Below are positions 7,843-18,019 of a stretch of 64,000 nucleotides of DNA, one piece after another (positions within the stretch are counted from its first letter, which is position 1; every line of letters starts with the position of its first letter). The DNA comes from Streptomyces iconiensis (lineage in GTDB: Bacteria; Actinomycetota; Actinomycetes; Streptomycetales; Streptomycetaceae). The notes beneath the pieces were generated by a model, which had not been told where the DNA came from, did no database searches, and saw only the letters and a program-made list of their open reading frames with translations. The stretch is taken from the NCBI RefSeq assembly GCF_028657195.3, contig NZ_JANCPR020000004.1:244840-308839 (forward strand), read 5' to 3'. The position numbers and the translations under genes are program-made.

Positions 7843-8958
7843 CTATGTCCCCGGCCAGACCGGGTAGTCGGTGTAGCCGTGAGCCCCTCCCGTGTAGTGC
7901 GTGCCGCGGTCGTCGCTCGCCAGCGGGTGACCGAGCGCGAAGCGGCTGACGAGGTCCGGGTTGGCGATGAAGTGCCGGGCGAAGGAGACGGCGTCGGCCA
8001 GGCCGTCACCGATGGCGGCGTTGCCGGTCTCGCGGCCGAAGCCGTTGTTCGCGATCAGCGGGCCGTCGTAGAGCCCGCGGTAGCGCGCGAAGGCGTCCGG
8101 ATCGGGATCCGCGCCGGGCGCGGCAGGTGCGGGGCCGCGCAGATGGAGATAGGCCAGCGGGCGTGCGTTCAACTCGGCGACGAGCGCGTCGTGGACCGCG
8201 AGGGTCCGTTCGTCGCCCGTACAAGGGAACGCGCCGCGCGGGCGGTGGGAGCGGGGCTGGTCACGGAGGGTCCAGTACGGGGACAGCCGTACGCCGACGC
8301 GGCGTCCCTCCCAGACGTCCTGCACCGCGTCGGTGATCTCCAGGAGCAGCCGCTCGCGCCGTGTGCCATAGCCGTCGGTGCGCCGGTTCAGGCGGGGATG
8401 GAGGAACTGGGCGATCAGATAGGTGCCGTTGGCGGCGATCTCCACCCCGTCGAACCCGGCGCGGCGGGCGTGGTCGGCGGCCTTCGCGTACTCCTCGACC
8501 GTGCGCGCGATGTCCGCGGCCGACAGCTCACGGGGCGCGACCGTGTCCCGGTGCGCGGCGGAGCGCGCGTGCGCCCCGGTGTGCCACAGCTGGGCGACGA
8601 TACGGCCGCCCAGGGCGTGCACGACATCGGTGACATGGCTCCAGGCGGCGAGCTGCCGCTCGCTGTAGAGGCCGGGGACTTGGCCTGAGCCGATCGCCGT
8701 TCCGCTCACCCGTAGCCCTTCGGCGACGGTCAGACCCTCCGTGACGATCAGCCCCGCCGTGGCCCGCTGCCCGTAGTAGGCGGCGTGCAGCGCCGTCGGC
8801 CGGTGGTCGCCGGCGGTGGCGCGTGCCCTGGTCAGCGGGGCCATCACCACGCGGTTGGGCAGGCGGAGGTCCCCGAGGTCCACCGGGCCCACCAGCGGCT
8901 GGTGCCCGCCGTACTCGCTACTCTGTTCCTGTGGGAAACCCTGTTCGTGCCGGAACAT
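7843..8958 (-). CDS. Old Yellow Enzyme-family alkene reductase with altered active site
   Basis: The 371-residue protein has the OYE/NADH:flavin oxidoreductase TIM barrel: NRVVMAPLTRARA near the start, QLWHTGAHA for flavin contacts, RTDGYGTRRERL and the C-terminal FARHFIANPDLVSRF. In OYEs the substrate-binding His and Asn lie in an E-I-H-x-x-N-G-Y-L motif. Here the stretch reads EIAANGTYL, so the His position is Ala and the Asn position is Gly. The enzyme may bind different substrates or no longer reduce enones. The ATG at 8958 was chosen after a GGAAG site. It diverges from an ECF41 sigma gene, a typical neighbourhood for oxidoreductases. Confidence 0.85.
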   Translation of the reverse strand: MFRHEQGFPQEQSSEYGGHQPLVGPVDLGDLRLPNRVVMAPLTRARATAGDHRPTALHAAYYGQRATAGLIVTEGLTVAEGLRVSGTAIGSGQVPGLYSERQLAAWSHVTDVVHALGGRIVAQLWHTGAHARSAAHRDTVAPRELSAADIARTVEEYAKAADHARRAGFDGVEIAANGTYLIAQFLHPRLNRRTDGYGTRRERLLLEITDAVQDVWEGRRVGVRLSPYWTLRDQPRSHRPRGAFPCTGDERTLAVHDALVAELNARPLAYLHLRGPAPAAPGADPDPDAFARYRGLYDGPLIANNGFGRETGNAAIGDGLADAVSFARHFIANPDLVSRFALGHPLASDDRGTHYTGGAHGYTDYPVWPGT

Positions 8959-8970
8959 CGGTCTTCTTCC

Positions 8971-8997
8971 TGTCACTTCCTGTGTCGGTGCCACGAG
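8971..8997 (+). promoter_or_regulatory. Possible ECF41-type promoter for the sigma gene
   Basis: TGTCACT at 8971-8977 followed after 16 bases by CGAG at 8994-8997 resembles the ECF41 promoter pattern (TGTCACA, 16-base spacer, CGTC, recalled from family studies). ECF41 factors usually control themselves and an adjacent oxidoreductase. The -10 match is only partial. Confidence 0.3.
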
Positions 8998-9028
8998 ACA
9001 GACGGAGCACGACGAGAAAAGGTGACCG

Positions 9029-9991
9029 ATGGACGCGCACGACATGCTGGCCGACCGGTTCGAGACACATCGCGGGCAGCTGCGCGCCGTGGCCTACCGG
9101 ATGCTGGGCTCGGCGGGTGAGGCGGACGACGCCGTACAGGAAGCGTGGCTGCGACTGAGCCGCACCCGGTCGGACGGCATCGACAACCTGGAGGCGTGGC
9201 TGCGCACGGTCGTCTCCAGGATCTGCCTCGACATGCTGCGCACGCGCAGGTCACGCGGTGAGGAGCCGCTTGAGTGGCATGCGCGGGAGAGGGCCGGCGT
9301 CGGCGACCCGCAAGAGGAGGCCGAACTGGTCGACTCGGTAGGCCGCGCGCTGCTCGTCGTGCTGGACAGGCTGGCGCCGGCCGAGCGGGTCGCCTTCGTG
9401 CTGCATGACCTGTTCGCCGTGCCGTTCGACCGGATCGCGCCCATCGTCGAGCGCACCCCGGTCACCACCAAGAAGCTCGCCAGCCGTGCGCGGCACCGGG
9501 TGCGCGGTGTCACCGCCGTACCGGCCGCCGAACTCGCCCAGCAGCGCCGGGTCGTCGAAGCGTTCCTGGCCGCCTCGCGCGGCGGCGATCTCGAAGCGCT
9601 GCTCGCCGTGCTGGCCCCTGACGCCGTACGGCACGCCGACAGCGCGGCACTGCCGCGGGGCCGCGAGACGGTGGTACGCGGCGCCGACGCCGTCGCGCGC
9701 GAGATGCAGGTGCTCGGCGGGCGTGCCAAGGCGGCGGAACCTGCCCTGGTGAACGGCGCGGTCGGCGCCGTCGTCGCCCCGCACGGCCGCCTGCGGCTCG
9801 TTCTCGCCGTCACGGTGGCGGACGGACGGGTCGCCGCTTACGACGTGATCGCCGACCCGGCACGCCTGCGGCAGCTCGACCTGGCGGTCCTCGACGCGCC
9901 GGTCCGCGATGCCCCCGTCCTCCTCGATGACGCGGCCCCGGACGCGGCGGCTCCTGGCGGTGCGGGAGGAGAGCGGGCCTCGGAGGGATGA
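9029..9991 (+). CDS. ECF41-type RNA polymerase sigma factor (SigJ-like) with SnoaL-like C-terminus
   Basis: This 320-residue sigma factor has region 2 (FETHRGQLRAVAYRMLGSAGEADDAVQEAWLRL, with RLSRTRSDGIDNLEAWLRTVVSRICLDMLR) and region 4 (LDRLAPAERVAFVLHDLFAVPFDRIAPIVERTPVTTKKLASRAR). These are followed by a SnoaL/NTF2-like domain from about residue 180. This architecture defines group ECF41, where the C-terminal extension replaces a separate anti-sigma factor. Targets of the group are usually the sigma gene and a neighbouring oxidoreductase, here probably the divergent OYE-like gene. The linker is V-rich and the last 25 residues are low-complexity. Confidence 0.9.
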   Translation: MDAHDMLADRFETHRGQLRAVAYRMLGSAGEADDAVQEAWLRLSRTRSDGIDNLEAWLRTVVSRICLDMLRTRRSRGEEPLEWHARERAGVGDPQEEAELVDSVGRALLVVLDRLAPAERVAFVLHDLFAVPFDRIAPIVERTPVTTKKLASRARHRVRGVTAVPAAELAQQRRVVEAFLAASRGGDLEALLAVLAPDAVRHADSAALPRGRETVVRGADAVAREMQVLGGRAKAAEPALVNGAVGAVVAPHGRLRLVLAVTVADGRVAAYDVIADPARLRQLDLAVLDAPVRDAPVLLDDAAPDAAAPGGAGGERASEG

Positions 9992-10079
9992 TGCCGGGCG
10001 GGACGGGCAGCGGGGCGCCGGCCGGGCGGTGGAGCATGATCGAAAACGCCGGTGCGGTGGCGCGCGCTGAGCGTGCAGA

Positions 10080-10736
10080 ATGCCCGTCATGAATCTGATT
10101 CCCGCCGATCCGACGGTGCTGCACCCCGTACCGGAGCAGCCGCGCGTGGTGCTCCTGAAGCCGCTGGTGACCTCGGGGCTGATCGAGGTGGGGGAGTTCT
10201 CGTACTACGACGACCCCGATGACCCGACCGCGTTCGAGACCCGCAACGTCCTCTACCACTACGGTCCTGAGAAGCTGGTCATCGGGAAGTTCTGCGCGCT
10301 GGGCACCGGGACGCGGTTCGTCATGAACGGCGCCAACCACCGTATGGACGGCCCCTCCACCTTCCCGTTCCCCATCATGGGCGGCTCGTGGGCCGAGCAC
10401 TTCGACCTGCTGGGCGACCTGCCCTCGCGCGGTGACACGGTCGTGGGCAACGACGTGTGGTTCGGGCACGGTGCGACGGTGATGCCCGGCGTGCGTGTCG
10501 GGCACGGGGCGATCGTCGCGTCCGGCGCCGTCGTCGTGGACGACGTACCCGACTACGGCATCGTCGGCGGCAACCCGGCCAGGCTCATCCGCACCCGTTA
10601 CGACGAGCGGGACGTCGCCCGCCTCCTGGCGCTCGCGTGGTGGGACTGGCCCCTGGACCACCTCACGGCCCATGTCAGCACCCTCATGTCCGGCAGCGTC
10701 GACGATCTGGAACTGGCCGCGCCGCACGGCGGCTGA
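10080..10736 (+). CDS. CatB/Vat-related O-acetyltransferase (left-handed beta-helix)
   Basis: The 218-residue protein matches xenobiotic acetyltransferases such as the Vat streptogramin A and CatB chloramphenicol enzymes. It has YYDDP near the N-terminus, IGKFCALGTGTRFVMNGANHRMDG with the presumed catalytic His, the hexapeptide-repeat turns VGNDVWFGHGATVMPGVRVGHGAIVASGAVV, and the C-terminal IVGGNPARLIRTR. These enzymes move acetyl from acetyl-CoA to a hydroxyl of a small molecule. The start could be ATG 10080 or 10089. It might confer antibiotic resistance, but many chromosomal homologues have unknown substrates. Confidence 0.85.
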   Translation: MPVMNLIPADPTVLHPVPEQPRVVLLKPLVTSGLIEVGEFSYYDDPDDPTAFETRNVLYHYGPEKLVIGKFCALGTGTRFVMNGANHRMDGPSTFPFPIMGGSWAEHFDLLGDLPSRGDTVVGNDVWFGHGATVMPGVRVGHGAIVASGAVVVDDVPDYGIVGGNPARLIRTRYDERDVARLLALAWWDWPLDHLTAHVSTLMSGSVDDLELAAPHGG

Positions 10737-10933
10737 GCCGGGCCGCTGGTCGCGCCGGTGATCGAGGAGTCAGTCACCGCGGGCCCATGTCACCTTCCGG
10801 GCGGCGCGGACGTCTGTGGGGAGGCGTCCGTGAAGACACGCGTTCGGGGACGCCGGTTTCCACGGAAGCGGGGAGGGCGGAGGTGTGGTCGGCCGCCTAC
10901 CCCGCGCCCCTCATGAGAGCCCGGAGGTTCCCC

Positions 10934-11284
10934 ATGTTCACCGCCTACATGGCCGTCACGATCGCGGCGATCCTCGCGAACGCCGCGAGCGCCGCCGCCG
11001 ATCAGGCGCGAGTACGGTACGTCCTCAACAACTCGGCCGAGGTGGGGGTGCCGCACTCGTGGCTGACACCCCTGGCCGCGCTGAAGGCGCTGGCGGCCGT
11101 CGGGCTGCTCCTCGGGCTGCTCGGGGTTCCGCTGGTCGGAACCGCGGCAGCCGCCGGCCTCGTCGCCCTCTTCGTGGGCGCGCTCACCGTGCACACGAGG
11201 GCCCGGGTCTTCTACAACATCGCCTTCCCCGCCGGCTACTTCGCGCTGGCGGTCGCCACGCTGGTACTCGCTCTCACGCGGTGA
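10934..11284 (+). CDS. DoxX-like membrane protein
   Basis: This 116-residue protein has four predicted membrane helices and the DoxX-like family pattern: a first helix from MFTAYMAVTIAAILANAASAAAD, then a PHSWLTPLAALKALAAVGLLLGL stretch. DoxX-like proteins are small membrane proteins, some linked to redox or sulfur metabolism. The ATG at 10934 was chosen because CGGAGG precedes it; an in-frame ATG at 10913 is possible. The final codons and stop lie in a 15-bp repeat shared with the convergent gene. Confidence 0.75.
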   Translation: MFTAYMAVTIAAILANAASAAADQARVRYVLNNSAEVGVPHSWLTPLAALKALAAVGLLLGLLGVPLVGTAAAAGLVALFVGALTVHTRARVFYNIAFPAGYFALAVATLVLALTR

Positions 11285-11345
11285 GGCCCCGCTCTCACGC
11301 GGTGGGCCACGCGCGCACGCCCGTCCTCCTCGCCCTCACGCGGTG
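11269..11345. repeat. Three copies of a 15-bp repeat at convergent gene ends
   Basis: Copies of CGCTCTCACGCGGTG start at 11269 and 11290, and a copy with one change starts at 11331. The first carries the stop codon of the DoxX-like gene on the + strand. The third carries the stop codon of the spermidine-synthase-like gene on the - strand. The middle copy is intergenic. Confidence 0.85.
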
Positions 11346-12064
11346 CCGGCGCGGGCACGTGCCACGTAGACGGTGTTGGCCGAGGTGCCGCCCTTGAGCG
11401 GGTTGTCGAAGGTGACCTCGTGCGCCTCCGCCTCGGCGAACACGTCGGCGAGCACCGCTTGGAACGGCGCGCTCGGCGGGTTGTTGGACCACAGCGCGAA
11501 CACCCCGCCAGGACGCAGCTGTCCGGCCAGCGCGCGCAGCCCAGCGGGCTCGTAGAAGGGCGCGTGGTCGGGGTGCAGCACGTGCTCGGGTGCGTGGTCG
11601 ATGTCCAGCAGTACGGCGTCGAAGCGGCGCCCGGGGGAGTCGGGGTCGAAGCCGTCGGCGCTCGTGGCCTTCGCGAAGAAGTCCCCCTGGACGAGGCGGC
11701 ACCGGGGGTCGGAGGCCAGGCGGTCGCCCAGCGGCACCAGCCCACGCCGGTGCCATGTGACCACTTCGCCGAGCGCCTCGACCACGCACAGGGAGCGCAC
11801 GCGCGGGTCGGCCAGGGCGGCGTCAGCGGTGTGCCCGAGGCCCAACCCGCCGACCACGACGTCCAGTTCACCGCCCTGGGCGGCGGCCAGGCCCAGTTCG
11901 GAGAGTGCGACCTCGCCCGCCGTGAAAAGGCTGGACATCAGGAACTCGTCGCCGAGCTTGACCTCGTACACCTCGGTGCCCGTCGACGGTTCCCTTCGCC
12001 GCCGCAGGCTGATGTCGCCCATCGGCGTCGGGCTCCAGTCGATCTCTTCGAAACGCGCGCTCAT
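11336..12064 (-). CDS. Spermidine synthase-like methyltransferase-fold protein
   Basis: The 242-residue protein has a Rossmann fold with the nucleotide-binding loop VVVGGLGLGHTADAAL, an acidic strand end (VVEALGEVV) and LLDIDHAPEHVL, where spermidine synthases carry the catalytic Asp pair. A short N-terminal beta-strand segment is present, but the protein is smaller than typical polyamine aminopropyltransferases. It belongs to the group usually annotated as spermidine synthase-like in actinobacteria, whose activity is unproven. It is transcribed convergently with the DoxX-like gene and stands alone. Confidence 0.7.
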   Translation of the reverse strand: MSARFEEIDWSPTPMGDISLRRRREPSTGTEVYEVKLGDEFLMSSLFTAGEVALSELGLAAAQGGELDVVVGGLGLGHTADAALADPRVRSLCVVEALGEVVTWHRRGLVPLGDRLASDPRCRLVQGDFFAKATSADGFDPDSPGRRFDAVLLDIDHAPEHVLHPDHAPFYEPAGLRALAGQLRPGGVFALWSNNPPSAPFQAVLADVFAEAEAHEVTFDNPLKGGTSANTVYVARARAGTA

Positions 12065-12242
12065 GCCACTCCGTCTTCCGGCCGGTGATTCCGGCCCGTT
12101 CTGGACGTTGCTGTTGTTCCTTGTTCCTGTTCGTACTCTCGCCGCTCGCCCCGCACACCTCGTTCACTCGCGGGGCGCCCCATGATCCACGCCGCCGCTT
12201 CACCTGTCGCATCACGGCGCGTCAGGTGGGAGGCTCAGGGCG

Positions 12243-13646
12243 CTAGACGACCAGGGACAGCAACAGGATGAACAGCAGTGAGACGACGGAGATGATGGTC
12301 TCCATGACCGACCAGGTCTTGATGGTCTGACCGACGTCCATCCCGAAGTACTCCTTCACCATCCAGAAGCCCGCGTCGTTGACGTGGCTGAAGAAGAGGG
12401 AGCCGGCGCCGACGGCGAGCACCAGCAGTGCGATGTGCGTCGTACTCATGTCTCCCGCGAGCGGTGCCACGAGCCCGGCGGCCGAGATGGTGGCCACGGT
12501 CGCCGAGCCCGTCGCGAGCCGGATGCCGACGGCGATCAGCCAGCCGAGCAGCAGCGCCGAGATGTTCCAGTGCTTGGAGAAGTCGAGGATCATGTCGCCC
12601 ACGCCGACGTCGATCAGCGTCTGCTTGAACCCGCCTCCCGCGCCGACGATCAGCAGGATGCCCGCGATCGGCAGCAGCGACTTCTCGATGGTGGTGGCCA
12701 GCCGGTCCTTGCGGAAGCCGGCGGCCCGGCCCAGCGTGAACATGGCGACGAGCACGGCGGCGAGCAGCGCGATCAGCGGCGAGCCGACGACGTCCATGAC
12801 CCGCTGGAGAGCGGAGTCCGGGTTGTCGACGAGGATGTCCGTGAGCGCCTTGGCGAGCATCAGTACGACGGGCAGCAGCACGGTCGCGATGGTGGCCGCG
12901 AACCGGGGGCGCCGCTCCAGCTCCTCCGAGGGCCGCTGCGGTACGAGGCCCTCGGGCGGCTGCACATCCACCCAGCGCCCCGCGAAACGGGCGAAGAGCG
13001 GCCCGGCGATGATGGCGACGGGGATGCCGATCAGCACACCGAAGGCGAGCGTGACACCCAGATTGGCGTCCAGCGCGTCGATGGCGGCGAGCGGCCCCGG
13101 GTGCGGGGGCACCAGCCCGTGCATCACGGAGAGTCCGGCGAGCGCGGGCACGCCGATGCGCATGAGCGAGTAGTTGCCGCGCTTGGCGACCAGCAGCACC
13201 ACGGGGATCAGCAGCACGATGCCGACTTCGAAGAAGAGCGGCAGGCCGATGATGCCCGCGATCAGCACCATGGCCCAGGGCATCGCGCGCTTGCTGGTCC
13301 TGGCCAGGATCGTGTCGACGATCTGGTCGGCGCCGCCGGAGTCGGCCAGCAGCTTGCCGAGGATCGCGCCGAGCGCGATGAGGACACCGACGCCCGAGAC
13401 CGTGTCGCCCAGGCCCTTGGTGAAGCTGGCGATCGTCTCGTCGGGCGCCGCCGCGGCGACGGAGCCGAGGACGAGGGAGCCGATGGTCAGCGCGAGGAAG
13501 GCATGCAGCTTCCACTTGGTGATCAGCAGGACGATGACGGCGATACCGACGAGGACGGCGAGGCCCAGTTGGGCGCTCCCGGCCGACGTGATGACGTCGG
13601 TCGGCTCCGGGCCTGCTGCCAGCATCTCGGCACTGAGATGTCGCAC
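12243..13646 (-). CDS. gntP: Gluconate:proton symporter, GntP family
   Basis: This 467-residue protein has about 12-14 hydrophobic segments and GntP landmarks, including SFTKGLGDTVSGVGVLIALGAILGKLLADSGGADQIVDTIL and HPGPLAAIDALDANLG. GntP carriers import gluconate or related hexonates with protons. The GTG start at 13646 follows AAGGAA. It lies 146 bases downstream of the gluconokinase gene on the same strand, and the regulator is divergent. Together the three form a compact gluconate utilisation unit. Confidence 0.92.
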   Translation of the reverse strand: MRHLSAEMLAAGPEPTDVITSAGSAQLGLAVLVGIAVIVLLITKWKLHAFLALTIGSLVLGSVAAAAPDETIASFTKGLGDTVSGVGVLIALGAILGKLLADSGGADQIVDTILARTSKRAMPWAMVLIAGIIGLPLFFEVGIVLLIPVVLLVAKRGNYSLMRIGVPALAGLSVMHGLVPPHPGPLAAIDALDANLGVTLAFGVLIGIPVAIIAGPLFARFAGRWVDVQPPEGLVPQRPSEELERRPRFAATIATVLLPVVLMLAKALTDILVDNPDSALQRVMDVVGSPLIALLAAVLVAMFTLGRAAGFRKDRLATTIEKSLLPIAGILLIVGAGGGFKQTLIDVGVGDMILDFSKHWNISALLLGWLIAVGIRLATGSATVATISAAGLVAPLAGDMSTTHIALLVLAVGAGSLFFSHVNDAGFWMVKEYFGMDVGQTIKTWSVMETIISVVSLLFILLLSLVV

Positions 13647-13792
13647 GGGATTCCTTCTTACTTGTGCTGGTGCTTACCGCTATGGGGACTTGGGACTTCA
13701 GACTTGGGGTCCGGGCTGGGGGCCGCCCTGACCGGGTGCCGGGACCGGGCCCCGGTCGGGGGCCTGGGACGGGTCTACGTGACGTGCGGTGC

Positions 13793-14482
13793 TTACGGCT
13801 GCGCGCCGTGCCCGCCCGTGAGCGAGTGCGCCGCGAGGGGAGCACCGACGGTGCGGGACGTATCGGAGGTGCCGATCGTGCCGGTGGTATCAGCCGTGTC
13901 GGCGGTGGCGGCGCTGCCCAGGGTGGCGGCGGTGCCGAAGCTGTCGGCGGTGCCTGCCTTGCGCGCTGTGGCGCGGGCCGCCAGTGCGCCGAGTGCCTCC
14001 TTGACGAGGTCTTCGGGCCGGGCCGTGACGGGGACGGCGGTTCCGCACTCGTCCGGCTGGAGCGGCTCCAGGGAGGCGAACTGCGAGTCGAGCAGCGCGG
14101 GCGGCATGAAGTGCCCCTGGCGCAGCTCCATCCGGTGCGCGATGAGCGCCCGGTCGCCGACGAGGTGGAGGAAGAAGAGCCCGGGGGCCTCGGCGCGCAG
14201 CCGGTCGCGGTAGGACCGCTTGAGCGCCGAGCAGCTGACGACGCCGCCCGATCCGGAGCTGCCGTGCGCCCAGGCGCCGATGGCATCGAGCCAGGGCGCG
14301 CGGTCGGCGTCGTCGAGCGGGACACCGGCGGACATCTTGGCGATGTTGGCCGGCGGATGGAAGGCGTCGGCCTCCGCGTACGGCACTCCGAGCGCTTCGG
14401 CGAGCAGCTCGCCCACCGTCGTCTTGCCTGTGCCCGCGACACCCATCACGACCACCACGGGCGCTGCGCCTACCGCACTCAT
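13793..14482 (-). CDS. gntK: Gluconokinase with extended Thr/Ala-rich tail
   Basis: The protein has 229 residues. It starts with the P-loop MGVAGTGKTTVGELLAEALG and continues with AEADAFHPPANIAKMSAGVPLDDADRAPWL and CSALKRSYRDRLR, the standard signatures of GntK, which phosphorylates gluconate to 6-phosphogluconate. Normal gluconokinases end near residue 175. Here about 50 further residues are rich in Thr, Ala and Gly (repeated TADT/TAAT units), probably a low-complexity extension. The ATG at 14482 was chosen over an upstream ATG at 14527 because the shorter form gives the family N-terminus and avoids the intergenic sequence. Confidence 0.92.
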   Translation of the reverse strand: MSAVGAAPVVVVMGVAGTGKTTVGELLAEALGVPYAEADAFHPPANIAKMSAGVPLDDADRAPWLDAIGAWAHGSSGSGGVVSCSALKRSYRDRLRAEAPGLFFLHLVGDRALIAHRMELRQGHFMPPALLDSQFASLEPLQPDECGTAVPVTARPEDLVKEALGALAARATARKAGTADSFGTAATLGSAATADTADTTGTIGTSDTSRTVGAPLAAHSLTGGHGAQP

Positions 14483-14554
14483 CTCTCGGAAACCTCGCTG
14501 TCCACATCGACCTCGGTGCTCCCACACTCAATCTCATAGATGACACGTATTCAA

Positions 14555-14565
14555 TGGTTGGACCA
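14555..14565. promoter_or_regulatory. FadR-subfamily GntR operator
   Basis: TGGTTGGACCA fits the FadR-subfamily consensus TNGTNNNACNA exactly and is extended to a symmetric ATGGT-TGG-ACCAT. It lies between the divergent gntK and gntR genes, so the regulator at 14681 probably binds here and controls both directions. Confidence 0.7.
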
Positions 14566-14680
14566 TCAAAAGTCATACGTAATGAGCGTGACGGTCACCA
14601 CGTAGGCTGGCCGCACCGGAGGTCGGGCCCGGGTACCCAGGACCGGGAGCGGAAAGAGCGGAATCGGGAGACCAGCGAAG

Positions 14681-15412
14681 ATGGCCAGCCAGGCGGAGAG
14701 CCCTACGCGCAGCAGCCGCCAGGGAGAGGGACTGCACGCGCGGCTGCTCGCCTCCCTCGGCCCCGCCATCACCGGGGGTGAACACCCGCCGGGCACGGTG
14801 CTGCGCACCGACGAGCTGGCCGAGAAGCACGAGGTCTCGCGCACCGTCGTACGCGAGGCCGTGCGCGTCCTGGAGTCCATGCACCTGGTGGAGTCGCGGC
14901 GCCGGGTCGGCGTGACCGTACTGCCCGCCGAGGAGTGGAACGTCTACGACCCGCAGGTGATCACCTGGCGCCTCGCGGGTGCCGACAGGCCGCGGCAGCT
15001 GCGCTCGCTGACCGTGCTGCGCTCCGCCGTCGAACCCGTGGCGGCGCGCCTCGCCGCCGGGCTGGCGACGCCGGAGCAGTGCGCCGAGGTGACGGGGCAG
15101 GCCCTCGGTATGGTCGCCACCTCGCGGGGCGGGCAGCTGGAGAAGTACCTCGTGCACGATGTCGCCTTCCACCGCGCGATCCTGCGCGCCTCGGGCAACG
15201 AGATGTTCGCGCGGCTCGGCGACGTGGTCGCGGCGGTGCTCACCGGGCGCACCGAGCACGAGGTCATGTTCAGCGACCCGCGCCAGGAGGCGGTCACGCT
15301 GCACGTCCAGGTCGCGGAGGCCATACGCGAGCGGGACGCCGAGCGGGCCGAGGCGGCGATGCGGACGATCACCCTCGACGCCATGGCCGAGCTGGACGTC
15401 CTGGTCCCGTAG
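14681..15412 (+). CDS. gntR: GntR-family regulator with FCD domain, gluconate operon regulator
   Basis: This 243-residue protein has an N-terminal winged helix (TVLRTDELAEKHEVSRTVVREAVRVLESMHLVESRRRVGVTV) and a C-terminal FCD domain with the metal and ligand residues of this subfamily (HDVAFHRAILRASGNEMFARL, then HVQVAEAIRERDAERAEAAMRTI). FCD regulators usually sense small carboxylates. Divergent placement from gntK and gntP, and a consensus operator between them, point to repression relieved by gluconate or 6-phosphogluconate. Confidence 0.9.
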   Translation: MASQAESPTRSSRQGEGLHARLLASLGPAITGGEHPPGTVLRTDELAEKHEVSRTVVREAVRVLESMHLVESRRRVGVTVLPAEEWNVYDPQVITWRLAGADRPRQLRSLTVLRSAVEPVAARLAAGLATPEQCAEVTGQALGMVATSRGGQLEKYLVHDVAFHRAILRASGNEMFARLGDVVAAVLTGRTEHEVMFSDPRQEAVTLHVQVAEAIRERDAERAEAAMRTITLDAMAELDVLVP

Positions 15413-15486
15413 GAGGCGCGGGACCGACCGGGGAAGGTGTGGTGACGAGCCGGGGCCGGTGTCCCCGTAGCGGCACCGGCGAGATA

Positions 15487-15500
15487 TCTTGATATCGAGA
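15487..15500. promoter_or_regulatory. Imperfect 14-bp palindrome upstream of isocitrate dehydrogenase
   Basis: TCTTGATATCGAGA is symmetric with one mismatch and lies in a short AT-rich stretch 26 bases before the GTG start. It could be an operator or overlap a promoter. The regulator was not identified. Confidence 0.35.
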
Positions 15501-15514
15501 CGATGTAGACGTGA

Positions 15515-17746
<2,232 letters not shown>

Positions 17747-17797
17747 GGCGGCGCCCCCCGTACGAGCACGCGCGTACGGGCGGCGCACATACGCAAG

Positions 17798-17859
17798 GGA
17801 GAGGTCCCCCGGGGCCCGCGGTGTCACGGCCGCGCGGCGCAGGCCCGGGGGACCTCTCC
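17798..17859 (+). terminator. Strong hairpin after isocitrate dehydrogenase gene
   Basis: A perfect 16-bp inverted repeat has its left arm at 17798-17813 and its right arm at 17844-17859, separated by a GC-rich 30-base loop. It begins about 50 bases after the icd stop and is followed by TGTTCTGTG. Strength and position fit a transcription terminator. Confidence 0.8.
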
Positions 17860-18019
17860 TGTTCTGTGCGCCGGTGCCGGTGCCGGGGCCAGCGGGGGCC
17901 AGCGGGGGCCGGGGGGCTACTTTCGGACGACCCGGGAGCCGCGGTGTCGAGACTTTGGTCGCGGCGGTACATCCCTTGCGCGTCTGCCCAGTTGACCTGT
18001 GTGTTCCTAGCCTTGAGGC

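Noticed and set aside
12384..14213. A 609-codon + strand frame opposite gntP and gntK
   Set aside because: Composition is charged and repetitive, as expected from the reverse complement of membrane protein codons. The - strand genes are clear.
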